Shown in pieces: positions 1 to 5,949 of a DNA stretch of 6,657 bases. The position numbers and the translations under genes are program-made. The notes under the pieces were generated by a model. It made no database searches, had not been told where the DNA came from, and saw nothing but the letters and a program-made list of their open reading frames with translations. Source of the DNA: Acidobacteriota bacterium (GTDB lineage Bacteria > Acidobacteriota > Thermoanaerobaculia > Thermoanaerobaculales > Sulfomarinibacteraceae). Location: NCBI GenBank assembly GCA_030637805.1, contig DAOWFV010000056.1:1-6657 (forward strand). The letters are read 5' to 3'. How positions within the stretch are numbered: position 1 is the stretch's first letter; the number at the start of each line of letters is the position of its first letter.

Positions 1-1377
1 GCCCCGGTTCCCGGGGTGCTGGCGCACGCATCATCCACCGCCTCGATCCTCGATGGTCGACTTCTTCGAACTCCCAGCCTTGGGTGGATGCTGTTGGCCG
101 CTGTCCTCCTCGCCTTCGCAGTTCAGAATCTGCGCAGCCGTAGGGGCGCGCTCGACCCCTTCCGCCTGATTGCGCTCCTCGTTTTCCTCGGTCTGCTCGG
201 TGTCGGCGCCCTGCAGTTTGGACGGTTTCTGATGCCCGTCGCGGGCCTTGGCACGGCGATGGTGGTCTCGGCCCTTCTTCGGGAGGCCGTCGAGTCACAG
301 GCCGCCCGCCGCGAAAGCGGCCGTCTGCTGCAGTCGCTCCTGCAGCACGTCGGAGCCCGGCCGGAGGGTCCCGAACCGCAGACCGCCAGCCGGAGGCTCG
401 AGGCGCTGCAACAGCTCCAGGAGCGGGTACTGGAGGAGGACGCGACCCGCCAGGCCCTCCTCATGGGCATGGAGGAAGGGGTCGTCCTGTGGGACAGCAA
501 CGGCAAAGTGCTGGAGGTCAACCCGGCCGCGCAGCGCCTTTGGGGCGAGCTGCCGCGGCTCGACGACGTCGTCAAAGCGGTTTCCGAGACCGGTGAGGGT
601 GAGCTGCGGCGCGGAGATTCCGACCTCGCGCTGCGCCTGACCGAGCTGGAGGCCGGCCGGCTGGCCCTCGTTCGGGACATCACCGCCGAGCGAGACCTCG
701 AGCGGCGCCGGCGCGAGATGCAGCGGCTGGTCTCCCACGAGCTCAAGACGCCCCTCGCTTCCATCGCCGGCTTCGGGGAAACGCTGGAACGCTACGAGCT
801 CTCCAGCGAGGAGCAACGGCGGGTTGCCTCTCTCATTCGCGGAGAAGCCGGCCGTTTGCAGGAAATGGTGACCGTCTTTCTCGACCTCGAGCGTTTGGGA
901 GCCGGCCAGTGGGAGGGCGCCGCGGAACCCGTCGATCTCGGTGAGCTCGTGCGCGCCCGCCTCGAGGTGCTGGTGGCCGCTGCCGAGGCACGCGGACAGA
1001 AGCTGGTGTCCTCCATCGACGACGGTTGCAGCATTCGTGGGGTGCCGGCGCTGCTCGATCGGGTCGTGGACAACCTGGTGGGGAACGCCCTCAAGTACTC
1101 GAAGGAGGGCGACCGCATCGAGGTGGCTCTGCGCCGCGAGGACGTCCAAATTATTCTCGAGGTGCGTGACGAAGGGCCCGGAATCGACCCCGAGGCCCTC
1201 CCCCACCTCTTCGAGCGCTTCTACCGTGCGCCAGGCACCGAGGGTGCTGGCGCCGGTCTGGGTCTCGCGCTCGTCAAGGAGGTTGTGGATTGGCACGGAG
1301 GATGCATAAATGTAGAGAGTGAGATCGGCGCCGGCAGCACTTTCTTCGTGATCCTGCCGACGTATCTGGAGGCCTGA
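1..1377 (+). CDS. Membrane-bound PAS-containing sensor histidine kinase (PhoR-like), 5' end probably outside window
   Basis: Sensor kinase that autophosphorylates on histidine and should pass the phosphate to the response regulator encoded 4 bp downstream. Numbering is from the first possible start, a GTG at 16. That GTG has no Shine-Dalgarno sequence and the frame is open to base 1, so the true start may lie upstream. Hydrophobic segments lie at about 24-39 and 49-69, with a weaker one at 71-88, so little periplasmic sensing domain is visible. A charged helical linker (about 90-145) leads to a small PAS-like domain (about 146-222, GVVLWDSNGKVLEVNPAA). The HisKA H-box SHELKTPLASI carries His241. 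The catalytic domain has an N box (VDNLVGNALKYS, Asn353/Asn357), G1 (DEGPGI, 385-390), an F box (LFERFYR, 398-404) and G2 (GAGAGLGLALV, 410-420). All catalytic motifs are intact. The H-box is of the PhoR/HPK1 type, not the HEIxNPL type usual for NtrB-like partners. The stimulus cannot be read from the sequence. Confidence 0.93.
   Translation, partial: APVPGVLAHASSTASILDGRLLRTPSLGWMLLAAVLLAFAVQNLRSRRGALDPFRLIALLVFLGLLGVGALQFGRFLMPVAGLGTAMVVSALLREAVESQAARRESGRLLQSLLQHVGARPEGPEPQTASRRLEALQQLQERVLEEDATRQALLMGMEEGVVLWDSNGKVLEVNPAAQRLWGELPRLDDVVKAVSETGEGELRRGDSDLALRLTELEAGRLALVRDITAERDLERRRREMQRLVSHELKTPLASIAGFGETLERYELSSEEQRRVASLIRGEAGRLQEMVTVFLDLERLGAGQWEGAAEPVDLGELVRARLEVLVAAAEARGQKLVSSIDDGCSIRGVPALLDRVVDNLVGNALKYSKEGDRIEVALRREDVQIILEVRDEGPGIDPEALPHLFERFYRAPGTEGAGAGLGLALVKEVVDWHGGCINVESEIGAGSTFFVILPTYLEA
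1290..1306 (+). promoter_or_regulatory. Possible internal sigma-54 (-24/-12) promoter inside the kinase gene
   Basis: The sequence TTGGCACGGAGGATGCA fits the sigma-54 consensus YTGGCACG-N4-TTGCW with one mismatch (A for T at 1302). The invariant GG (1292-1293) and GC (1304-1305) have the required spacing. The predicted start near 1317 would give a leader of about 65 nt for the regulator gene at 1382. The -24 part also encodes the conserved Trp-His-Gly of the kinase, so it could be coincidental. Against coincidence, the codons just downstream (ATA, AAT, GTA at 1306-1314) are AT-rich and unlike the rest of the gene. The site is unproven. Confidence 0.4.
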
Positions 1378-1381
1378 GCCC

Positions 1382-2746
1382 ATGGCGGCGAAAATTTTGG
1401 TCGTCGACGACGACATGGCGATGCGCGAGATGATGGCTTTGGCCCTCTCCAAGGAGGGTTACGACTTGAGTACCGCCGACACCTCCGCCGCCGCCAAGGA
1501 GGCCCTTTCCGTCGGCGCCTACGACCTCGTGGTCACCGACATCTACCTCGGCGACGGCACCGGCCTCGATCTCCTCGAGCTGAGCCGCCGGGTGCAGCCC
1601 GGTGCGCGTGTGATCCTGGTGACCGCCCACGGAACCGTTGAAACCGCCGCTTCGGCGCAGCGCCTTGGCGTCTTCGATTACCTGGCCAAGCCGTTCGAAA
1701 TCAAGGTCCTGGTCGAACGCGTACGCGCGGCTTTGCGCGCTCCCGCTGCCGCGGCGGCGGAGGTAGAGCTCGGACCGGAGTCAATGATCATCGGCAACGA
1801 CCCCGCGATCGTCGAGGTGTACAACGAGGTGGCGCGGGTCGCCCCCCTGCCGATCCCCGTCCTCATACGCGGCGAAACGGGCACCGGCAAGGAGTTGATC
1901 GCACGTGCCCTCCACCGCTTCAGCGGCCATCCCGAGGCGCCGTTCGTGCCCCTCAACTGTGGCGCCATCCCGGAGAACCTGCTCGAGAGCGAGCTCTTCG
2001 GCCATCGCAAGGGAGCCTTCACGGGCGCCGATCGCGACCACCGGGGCGCCGTCGAGGCGGCGCGGGAAGGCACTCTCCTCCTCGACGAGATCGGAGAGCT
2101 TCCCCTCGGCCTGCAGGTGAAGCTCTTGCGTTTCCTCCAGTCGGGCGAGGTACGGCCGGTGGGTTCCGACCGCACGCTCGAGGTCCCGGTGCGGGTCATC
2201 GCCGCCACCAACCGCGACCTGCGTGCGGAGGTGACGGCGGGGAGATTCCGCGAGGACTTCTACTACCGGCTGGCGGCCTACGAGATCGTGCTGCCGCCGC
2301 TTCGTGAGCGCCGCTCCGACATTCCCGCCCTGGTCGAGCACTTTCGTCGCCGCCACCAGGAACGCCTCGATCTGCCCGAGCTCCAGCCGGCGAGCTCCGA
2401 GGTGCTCATCGCCCTCGAAGCGCACCCCTGGCCCGGCAATGTGCGCGAGTTGGAGCACGTCGTGCAGCGCTCCATCGTGGACAGCGGCTCCCTCGCGGAT
2501 GTCCAGCGCGTTCGAGCGCTGCTCGAGGCCGGCGCGGAGGAACCCGAAGCGGGCCGCTCCGCTCCCGGCGTCGGTGACGATCTGACTCTGAAGGAGCTCG
2601 AAAAGCTCCATATAGAGGCGACTTTGCGCCGCTGTGCGGGCAACCGCACGCGCGCGGCAGAAATCCTGGGCATCGAGCGTAAGTCACTGTACCGAAAGGC
2701 AGAACGTCTCGGTATCGCGCTCGACCCGGAGGAGGATGAGTCATGA
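1382..2746 (+). CDS. NtrC-family sigma-54-dependent response regulator
   Basis: Enhancer-binding transcription activator that uses ATP to open sigma-54 promoters, under phosphorylation control by the preceding kinase. It has 454 residues, a typical length for the family. The receiver domain (about 4-118) has acidic Asp9-Asp11, phospho-acceptor Asp53 (VVTDIYLGDG), Thr81 and Lys103. The AAA+ domain (about 136-365) has Walker A GETGTGK (164-170), the sigma-54 contact loop GAFTGA (211-216) intact, Walker B LLLDEIGEL (232-240), the sensor I region ATNRDL, arginines in RFREDFYYRL, and sensor II WPGNVREL. A Fis-type helix-turn-helix ends the protein (about 413-443, NRTRAAEILGIERKSLYRKA). The ATG at 1382 follows a GGAG with a 10-nt spacing and starts 4 bp after the kinase stop. 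The stop overlaps the next ATG, so co-transcription is likely. The intact GAFTGA loop predicts real sigma-54 targets, and two candidate sites occur in the window. Confidence 0.96.
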   Translation: MAAKILVVDDDMAMREMMALALSKEGYDLSTADTSAAAKEALSVGAYDLVVTDIYLGDGTGLDLLELSRRVQPGARVILVTAHGTVETAASAQRLGVFDYLAKPFEIKVLVERVRAALRAPAAAAAEVELGPESMIIGNDPAIVEVYNEVARVAPLPIPVLIRGETGTGKELIARALHRFSGHPEAPFVPLNCGAIPENLLESELFGHRKGAFTGADRDHRGAVEAAREGTLLLDEIGELPLGLQVKLLRFLQSGEVRPVGSDRTLEVPVRVIAATNRDLRAEVTAGRFREDFYYRLAAYEIVLPPLRERRSDIPALVEHFRRRHQERLDLPELQPASSEVLIALEAHPWPGNVRELEHVVQRSIVDSGSLADVQRVRALLEAGAEEPEAGRSAPGVGDDLTLKELEKLHIEATLRRCAGNRTRAAEILGIERKSLYRKAERLGIALDPEEDES

Positions 2747-3501
2747 GGAAGACCTCCATCGCAGCAGTTCTGGGACTTTCGCTCCTGAGCGGAGCACCGA
2801 GCACCGAGGGACCGCTCTCCCTCACCTACGACGTGGTGGCCGTGAAGCACAAGCTCCTGCTCGAAGCGCCCGAGGGGGAGCGCAAACTGCAAACGGGTGA
2901 CAGCGCCACCTCCGGGGACGCCCTGCGTACCGGCTGGCGGGCGACCGCCGAGCTCGCCGTTCCCGAGCGCGCCGCGCGCTTTCACCTCGGTTCGAGCACG
3001 CGCTTCCGTCTCGCCCACGATCAGCCGGGGGTGCTCCTGAATCTCGAGCGCGGGCGCCTGCGCGCTGTCTTCGGCCCCGAGGAGCGTGCTGACGGCGTTT
3101 CCGCGGATCGTCTGGTCACCACGCCCTCCGCGGTCCTCGCGGTACGCGGCACCGAGTACGGTATCGAGGTCAGGAAAAACGGCGAGACCTCCCTGGTCGT
3201 CTTCGAGGGCGTGGTGGAGGTGAAGGAGTTGAAAGGCGTCGGCGAACCGATCAGGGTGCAGGCAGGCGAAACCTGTCGAGTCCGAGTCGGGAAGCCCCCG
3301 TCACCGCCGCAGAACCACAACATCAGCACCCACGACTGGGACCGTGGTCGAGGAATGGAAAGCCCCGGCCAGGGCTCCTCGATGCAGTCACCCATGATGG
3401 GCGGCGACGCCGGGAAGCCCGGGTCGTCCGGATCATCGGGTTCCTCCGGGTCCTCCGGGTCCTCATCCCGCGGTGGTGGGTCAAAAGGACGCGGTCTCTG
3501 A
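2743..3501 (+). CDS. Exported FecR-domain protein with Ser/Gly-rich tail
   Basis: A 252-residue FecR-domain protein. FecR domains occur in periplasmic parts of anti-sigma regulators and in free-standing envelope proteins. Here no anti-sigma N-terminus and no internal transmembrane helix is seen, so it is probably a free-standing exported protein. Residues 1-18 look like a signal peptide (MRK followed by a hydrophobic core); the cleavage site is unclear because a proline follows Ala18. The FecR domain spans about 47-182 and has the hallmark TPSAVLAVRGTEYG (127-140), followed by the strands LVVFEGVVEV and IRVQAGETCRV. The tail (about 185-252) is low complexity: a Met/Gln/Gly-rich stretch, then Gly-Ser-Ser repeats at 227-241 encoded by 9-bp units such as TCCTCCGGG. 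The ATG overlaps the regulator stop (ATGA) and follows GGAGGAGG with a 7-nt spacing, so the start is firm. No ECF sigma factor is adjacent, so its partner is unknown. It may be a sensor accessory or an envelope output of the two-component pair. Confidence 0.88.
   Translation: MRKTSIAAVLGLSLLSGAPSTEGPLSLTYDVVAVKHKLLLEAPEGERKLQTGDSATSGDALRTGWRATAELAVPERAARFHLGSSTRFRLAHDQPGVLLNLERGRLRAVFGPEERADGVSADRLVTTPSAVLAVRGTEYGIEVRKNGETSLVVFEGVVEVKELKGVGEPIRVQAGETCRVRVGKPPSPPQNHNISTHDWDRGRGMESPGQGSSMQSPMMGGDAGKPGSSGSSGSSGSSGSSSRGGGSKGRGL
3421..3467 (+). repeat. 9-bp coding repeats giving a Gly-Ser-Ser tail
   Basis: Five tandem 9-bp units encode Gly-Ser-Ser (residues 227-241 of the FecR-domain protein), then one more Ser. 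Two units are identical (TCCTCCGGG at 3442-3450 and 3451-3459) and the others are diverged. In-frame slippage at such units would change tail length without breaking the frame. Confidence 0.7.
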
Positions 3502-3507
3502 GTCCTT
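3485..3507. promoter_or_regulatory. Dyad AAGGAC-N11-GTCCTT, possible activator-binding site
   Basis: A perfect 6-bp inverted repeat with an 11-bp spacer is centred near 3496, across the FecR-gene stop codon and about 60 bp upstream of the -24 element. Position and symmetry would suit an enhancer site for the NtrC-type regulator, whose Fis domain binds dyads. Only one copy was found and the short arms could arise by chance. Confidence 0.22.
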
Positions 3508-3554
3508 CCAACCCACCAACCTTCGGTTCGACCCGTCCCGATCGGTTGCGAGAG

Positions 3555-3571
3555 TTGGCATCTCTTTTGCT
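3555..3571 (+). promoter_or_regulatory. Sigma-54 (-24/-12) promoter for the duplicated-domain exported protein gene
   Basis: TTGGCATCTCTTTTGCT has the complete core TGGCA and TTGCT with exact spacing: GG at 3557-3558 and GC at 3569-3570. The flanking bases AGAG (3551-3554) also fit the extended consensus, and the interval is T-rich. It lies in the 126-bp gap between two genes, in the right orientation. The predicted start near G3582 gives a leader of about 45 nt before the ATG at 3628. A sigma-54 activator with an intact GAFTGA loop is encoded less than 1 kb upstream. This is the best-supported regulatory site in the window. Confidence 0.72.
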
Positions 3572-3627
3572 CCTTGCCCAGGCGCCGGCCGAAAAAAATC
3601 GACCGGATGCCAACAAGGAGGCAAGTC

Positions 3628-4464
3628 ATGAGAAAGAATATTTTGTTCATCGCAATCTGGTCCCTGCTGCTGCTCGGTGCCGCCACCGCGTCGGCCCAGG
3701 GAGGTGGGGTGCCCGCGGCGGATCCTACCGAGACCATTCTTGTCGAGGGATATGTGGACAGCTTCACCGCCGGCTCGCGCTCGGGCATGCCGCTACTGGT
3801 CGTGGACGACGTGATCAGCGGCGAGCTGGTCGCCGTCGCCCTCGGGCCCGCATGGTTCCTGCAGGAGGCGGGCTTCTCCGTCCTTCCCGGTGATTTCGTA
3901 GAGATCGTTGCCTACCCGTGCGCCTCGTGCGCGGCGGAAAACGTGGCCGCGTCGGTATTGAACACCACCAATGGAACCTCGGTCGAGCTGCGCGGCGACG
4001 ATGGTGTCCCGCTCTGGCTCGGCGGCTACCGTGAGGTCCGAACCGGCGCCCGCCGCGGCCCCGGTGATAGCAGTCGAGATCCCAGCCACGGTGATTCCGG
4101 TCAGGGGAACCGGACCGGCGGCACCTGGGGGCTCGACATGACAACAGTCACCACCGTTACCGGCACGGTGGAGGAAATCAGGGAAGAAAAGGGGACAGGC
4201 GAACCCCACCTGAGGCTCATGATGGTGGACGGAACCATCCTCAGGATCCTCCTCAACGCCGGGGCCTACAATCTGCTGGAGGCTGCCGGAGTTCTCATCC
4301 AACCCGGCATGGAGCTCACAGTCACCTGGGCGCTGACCAAGTGCTCGGACCCGGAAATGGTCGCCATATCCCTCATCGACCCGGTTTTAGGTCTTGAGAT
4401 CCAGCTCCGCGATCCCGAAACGGGTTTCCCGATCATGGGGTCCATGCACGGCAACCCGAGATAG
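3628..4464 (+). CDS. Exported protein with two copies of a beta-rich (possibly OB-fold) domain
   Basis: I do not recognise a named family. The start chosen is the ATG at 3628, which follows AAGGAGG (3615-3621) by 6 nt and opens directly on a signal peptide; an in-frame start at 3574 would put 18 basic residues before it. The protein has 278 residues, with a signal peptide 1-23 (MRKNILFIAIW core, cleavage ASA|QG). Domain 1 (about 36-132) and domain 2 (about 173-270) are diverged copies. They share a GxV opening strand, a Leu/Val-rich strand ending in Val-Asp, a helix (FLQEAGF versus NLLEAAGV), a Pro-Gly turn and strand (PGDFVEIV versus PGMELTV), and a closing LRGDDGVPLW versus LRDPETGFPIM. Domain 1 has a CxxC (Cys98/Cys101); domain 2 has a single Cys239 near the matching position. 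A Gly/Ser/Arg-rich linker (about 135-168) joins them. The likely place is the periplasm or cell surface. A sigma-54 promoter precedes the gene, making it a probable target of the upstream two-component pair. Confidence 0.85.
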   Translation: MRKNILFIAIWSLLLLGAATASAQGGGVPAADPTETILVEGYVDSFTAGSRSGMPLLVVDDVISGELVAVALGPAWFLQEAGFSVLPGDFVEIVAYPCASCAAENVAASVLNTTNGTSVELRGDDGVPLWLGGYREVRTGARRGPGDSSRDPSHGDSGQGNRTGGTWGLDMTTVTTVTGTVEEIREEKGTGEPHLRLMMVDGTILRILLNAGAYNLLEAAGVLIQPGMELTVTWALTKCSDPEMVAISLIDPVLGLEIQLRDPETGFPIMGSMHGNPR

Positions 4465-4491
4465 CTTCCCCTCCTACCGCTGGGAAACTCG

Positions 4492-4519
4492 ACGCCCCGC
4501 CTCGGCGGGGCGTTCTTTT
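4492..4519 (+). terminator. Rho-independent terminator
   Basis: Perfect 10-bp stem ACGCCCCGCC / GGCGGGGCGT (4492-4501 and 4504-4513) with a minimal loop, followed by TCTTTT. It lies 27 bp after the stop of the duplicated-domain protein gene and should end the + strand unit. The convergent MFS gene stops inside the T-tract (TAA read from 4520-4518). On the - strand the stem is not followed by a T-run, so it is less convincing in that direction. Confidence 0.88.
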
Positions 4520-5711
4520 ATGGGCTGGCCGAGACCGGAACCCGCTTGATTCTCATGAAAAGAACCGCGGCAACCCCGCACGCCATCAACATGAAGACCG
4601 AACCGGTTCGGAAGGGCCAGTGGAAGCCGAGGCCGCCGTAGACCAGCTCGGCCCAGAAGGGACCGAAGATCCGGCCGAGGCTGGACATCGACTGGTAGAC
4701 ACCCATAACCCCGCCAACCTCGTCTGCGTCCACCAGCTTCGAGGTGAGCGCGGAGAGCGACGGGTGGGCAATGCCCTGGCCGAGGGCCAGCACCGCCAGC
4801 GTCACCAGCAGCGGACCCCGCGTCTCGGTGTAGGGCAAGAACCCGAGGGCGAGAAAGCTGAGAAATGTGCCGGCGACGATGAGCCGACCCTCTCCGAAGC
4901 GTTTGGAGAGACGTCCCACCAGACCTCCCTGGACGAGGGCGCCGAGCACACCCGCGTAGACGAAGAGCCACGCGATGGTGGACATGGGGTAGTGGAAGCG
5001 GAGCTTGGCGAACTGGGCGAAGGTGGTCTCGAAGTTGGCGAAGGCGAAGATACTCAAGAAAACCAGCACCAGGCAGAAGCCAACGAGAGGATGAATGAGA
5101 GCTCGGCGGAGACTCTGCAGGTTGAACGGATGGCTTCGAGCTTCACGTCTGGCTTCGGTATCGAGCGTCTCCGGCAAGCGGGTGAGAACGAGCAGGAAGG
5201 CGATCAACGAGGCGGTCGCCGCCGCCACCCCGGGGAGCCAGGGGGCCACAGTCACCAGCAAGGCGCCGATGGCCGGCCCGAGGATAAAGCCGAGGCCGAA
5301 CGCGGCGCCAATCAGACCCATGCCCTTGGCCCGATCTTCCGGGCCCGTGATGTCGGCGATCACCGCCTGCGCGGTCGAGATATTGCCGCCGGATATGCCG
5401 TCGATGATCCGCGAGGCAAAGAGCATGGTCAGCGAACCGGCAAACCCGAAGAGCACATAACCCACCGCCGACCCGATCAGGGAAACCAGAAGCACCGGTC
5501 GCCGGCCCCAGCGATCGGAGAGGCGGCCGAGGATCGGCGAGAAGATGAACTGCATGATCGAGAACGAGGCCATGAGCAGCCCGAAGATCACCGGTGAGGG
5601 ACCGTACTCCTCGGCGTACAGGGGGAGGATCGGGATCACGATCCCGAAACCCACCAAATCGATAAACACGATCAGAAAAACGATGCCGATAGTTGCTCGG
5701 TGTTCTTTCAA
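4518..5711 (-). CDS. MFS transporter, TetA-like drug/H+ antiporter family
   Basis: Inner-membrane 12-helix major facilitator of about 397 residues, the usual length for TetA-type 12-segment antiporters. Hydrophobic segments run throughout, with a hydrophilic central loop near 180-205. Recognisable motifs (397-residue numbering) are the first-helix DLVGFGIVIPILP (18-30, as in Tet and multidrug members), motif A GRLSDRWGRRP (62-72) in the loop after helix 2, motif C GAAFGLGFILGPAIG (135-149) in helix 5, typical of antiporters, and a degenerate second-half motif A (GRLSKRFGEG, about 266). The substrate cannot be read; the whole TCR/Tet-like group includes many transporters of unknown substrate. 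Only TTG starts are available. GGAGG at 5722-5726 is 10 nt from the TTG at 5711 but only 1 nt from the in-frame TTG at 5720, so 5711 is preferred. It is convergent with the + strand unit and downstream of the TrkH gene, but 406 bp of repeats separate the two. Confidence 0.9.
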   Translation of the reverse strand: MKEHRATIGIVFLIVFIDLVGFGIVIPILPLYAEEYGPSPVIFGLLMASFSIMQFIFSPILGRLSDRWGRRPVLLVSLIGSAVGYVLFGFAGSLTMLFASRIIDGISGGNISTAQAVIADITGPEDRAKGMGLIGAAFGLGFILGPAIGALLVTVAPWLPGVAAATASLIAFLLVLTRLPETLDTEARREARSHPFNLQSLRRALIHPLVGFCLVLVFLSIFAFANFETTFAQFAKLRFHYPMSTIAWLFVYAGVLGALVQGGLVGRLSKRFGEGRLIVAGTFLSFLALGFLPYTETRGPLLVTLAVLALGQGIAHPSLSALTSKLVDADEVGGVMGVYQSMSSLGRIFGPFWAELVYGGLGFHWPFRTGSVFMLMACGVAAVLFMRIKRVPVSASP

Positions 5712-5721
5712 TCGATTCAAG

Positions 5722-5726
5722 CCTCC
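5722..5726 (-). promoter_or_regulatory. Ribosome binding site of the MFS gene
   Basis: GGAGG on the - strand, 10 nt before the TTG at 5711. The alternative TTG at 5720 would leave 1 nt, too close for normal initiation, so this site decides the start. Confidence 0.55.
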
Positions 5727-5778
5727 ATGCGGTTAACCAAGAGGAGGGCCGCGGCATTCTCGATACTCGACTCGTCAC

Positions 5779-5801
5779 GGCGTAGCCCGAAGGGCGAAGC
5801 C
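5779..5801. repeat. Imperfect hairpin next to the heptad array
   Basis: Arms GGCGTAGCCC (5779-5788) and GGGCGAAGCC (5792-5801) pair at 8 of 10 positions around a GAA loop. It lies 12 bp left of the heptad array, in the upstream region of the MFS gene. There is no T-run, so it is not a standard terminator. It resembles a dispersed REP-type hairpin, but only one copy is seen here. Confidence 0.45.
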
Positions 5802-5813
5802 GGATGCTGAATG

Positions 5814-5947
5814 CAGGTCGCAGGCTTCAGGTCTCAGGTCGCACATCGCAGGTCCGCACATCGCAGGTCTCAGGTCTCAGGTCTCAGGGTGCACATCGCA
5901 CATCGCACGTCGCACGTCGCACGTCGCACGTCGCACGTCGCACGTCG
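5814..5947. repeat. Left heptanucleotide tandem array (CAGGTCT / CACATCG / CACGTCG units)
   Basis: Nineteen 7-bp units in one register, with a single extra G at 5856. The order is CAGGTCG, CAGGCTT, CAGGTCT, CAGGTCG, CACATCG, CAGGTCC, (G), CACATCG, three CAGGTCT, CAGGGTG, two CACATCG, then six identical CACGTCG (5906-5947). Every unit begins with CA. The units grade from CAGGTCT through CACATCG to CACGTCG, which looks like repeated local expansion. It resembles the heptamer STRR sequences known from cyanobacteria. There are no spacers, so it is not CRISPR, and no coding signal was found. Confidence 0.93.
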
Positions 5948-5949
5948 CA

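Noticed and set aside
249..265. TTGGCACG resembling a -24 element
   Set aside because: No GC at the required -12 distance follows it, so it is only half a sigma-54 site.
295..1452. Long open frame of 385 codons on the - strand
   Set aside because: It lies wholly antisense to the kinase and the regulator start, and its translation shows no recognisable domain. Long antisense frames are expected in GC-rich coding DNA.
3607..3614. Second, - strand sigma-54 promoter from the mirrored TTGGCAT
   Set aside because: Reading on the - strand, no -12 GC occurs at the required spacing.
3574..3627. Upstream extension of the duplicated-domain protein to 3574
   Set aside because: It would put a strongly basic stretch before a complete signal peptide. 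The ATG at 3628 has a strong ribosome site at the right distance.
4151..4171. Perfect 7-bp inverted repeat CCACCGT/ACGGTGG
   Set aside because: It is inside the coding sequence at a Thr/Val/Gly-rich stretch and has no T-run. Codon choice is a sufficient explanation.
4620..5597. 325-codon + strand open frame across the MFS gene
   Set aside because: The product is a Glu/Gly/Arg/Gln-rich composition typical of a shadow of hydrophobic codons. The opposite strand has clear MFS motifs.
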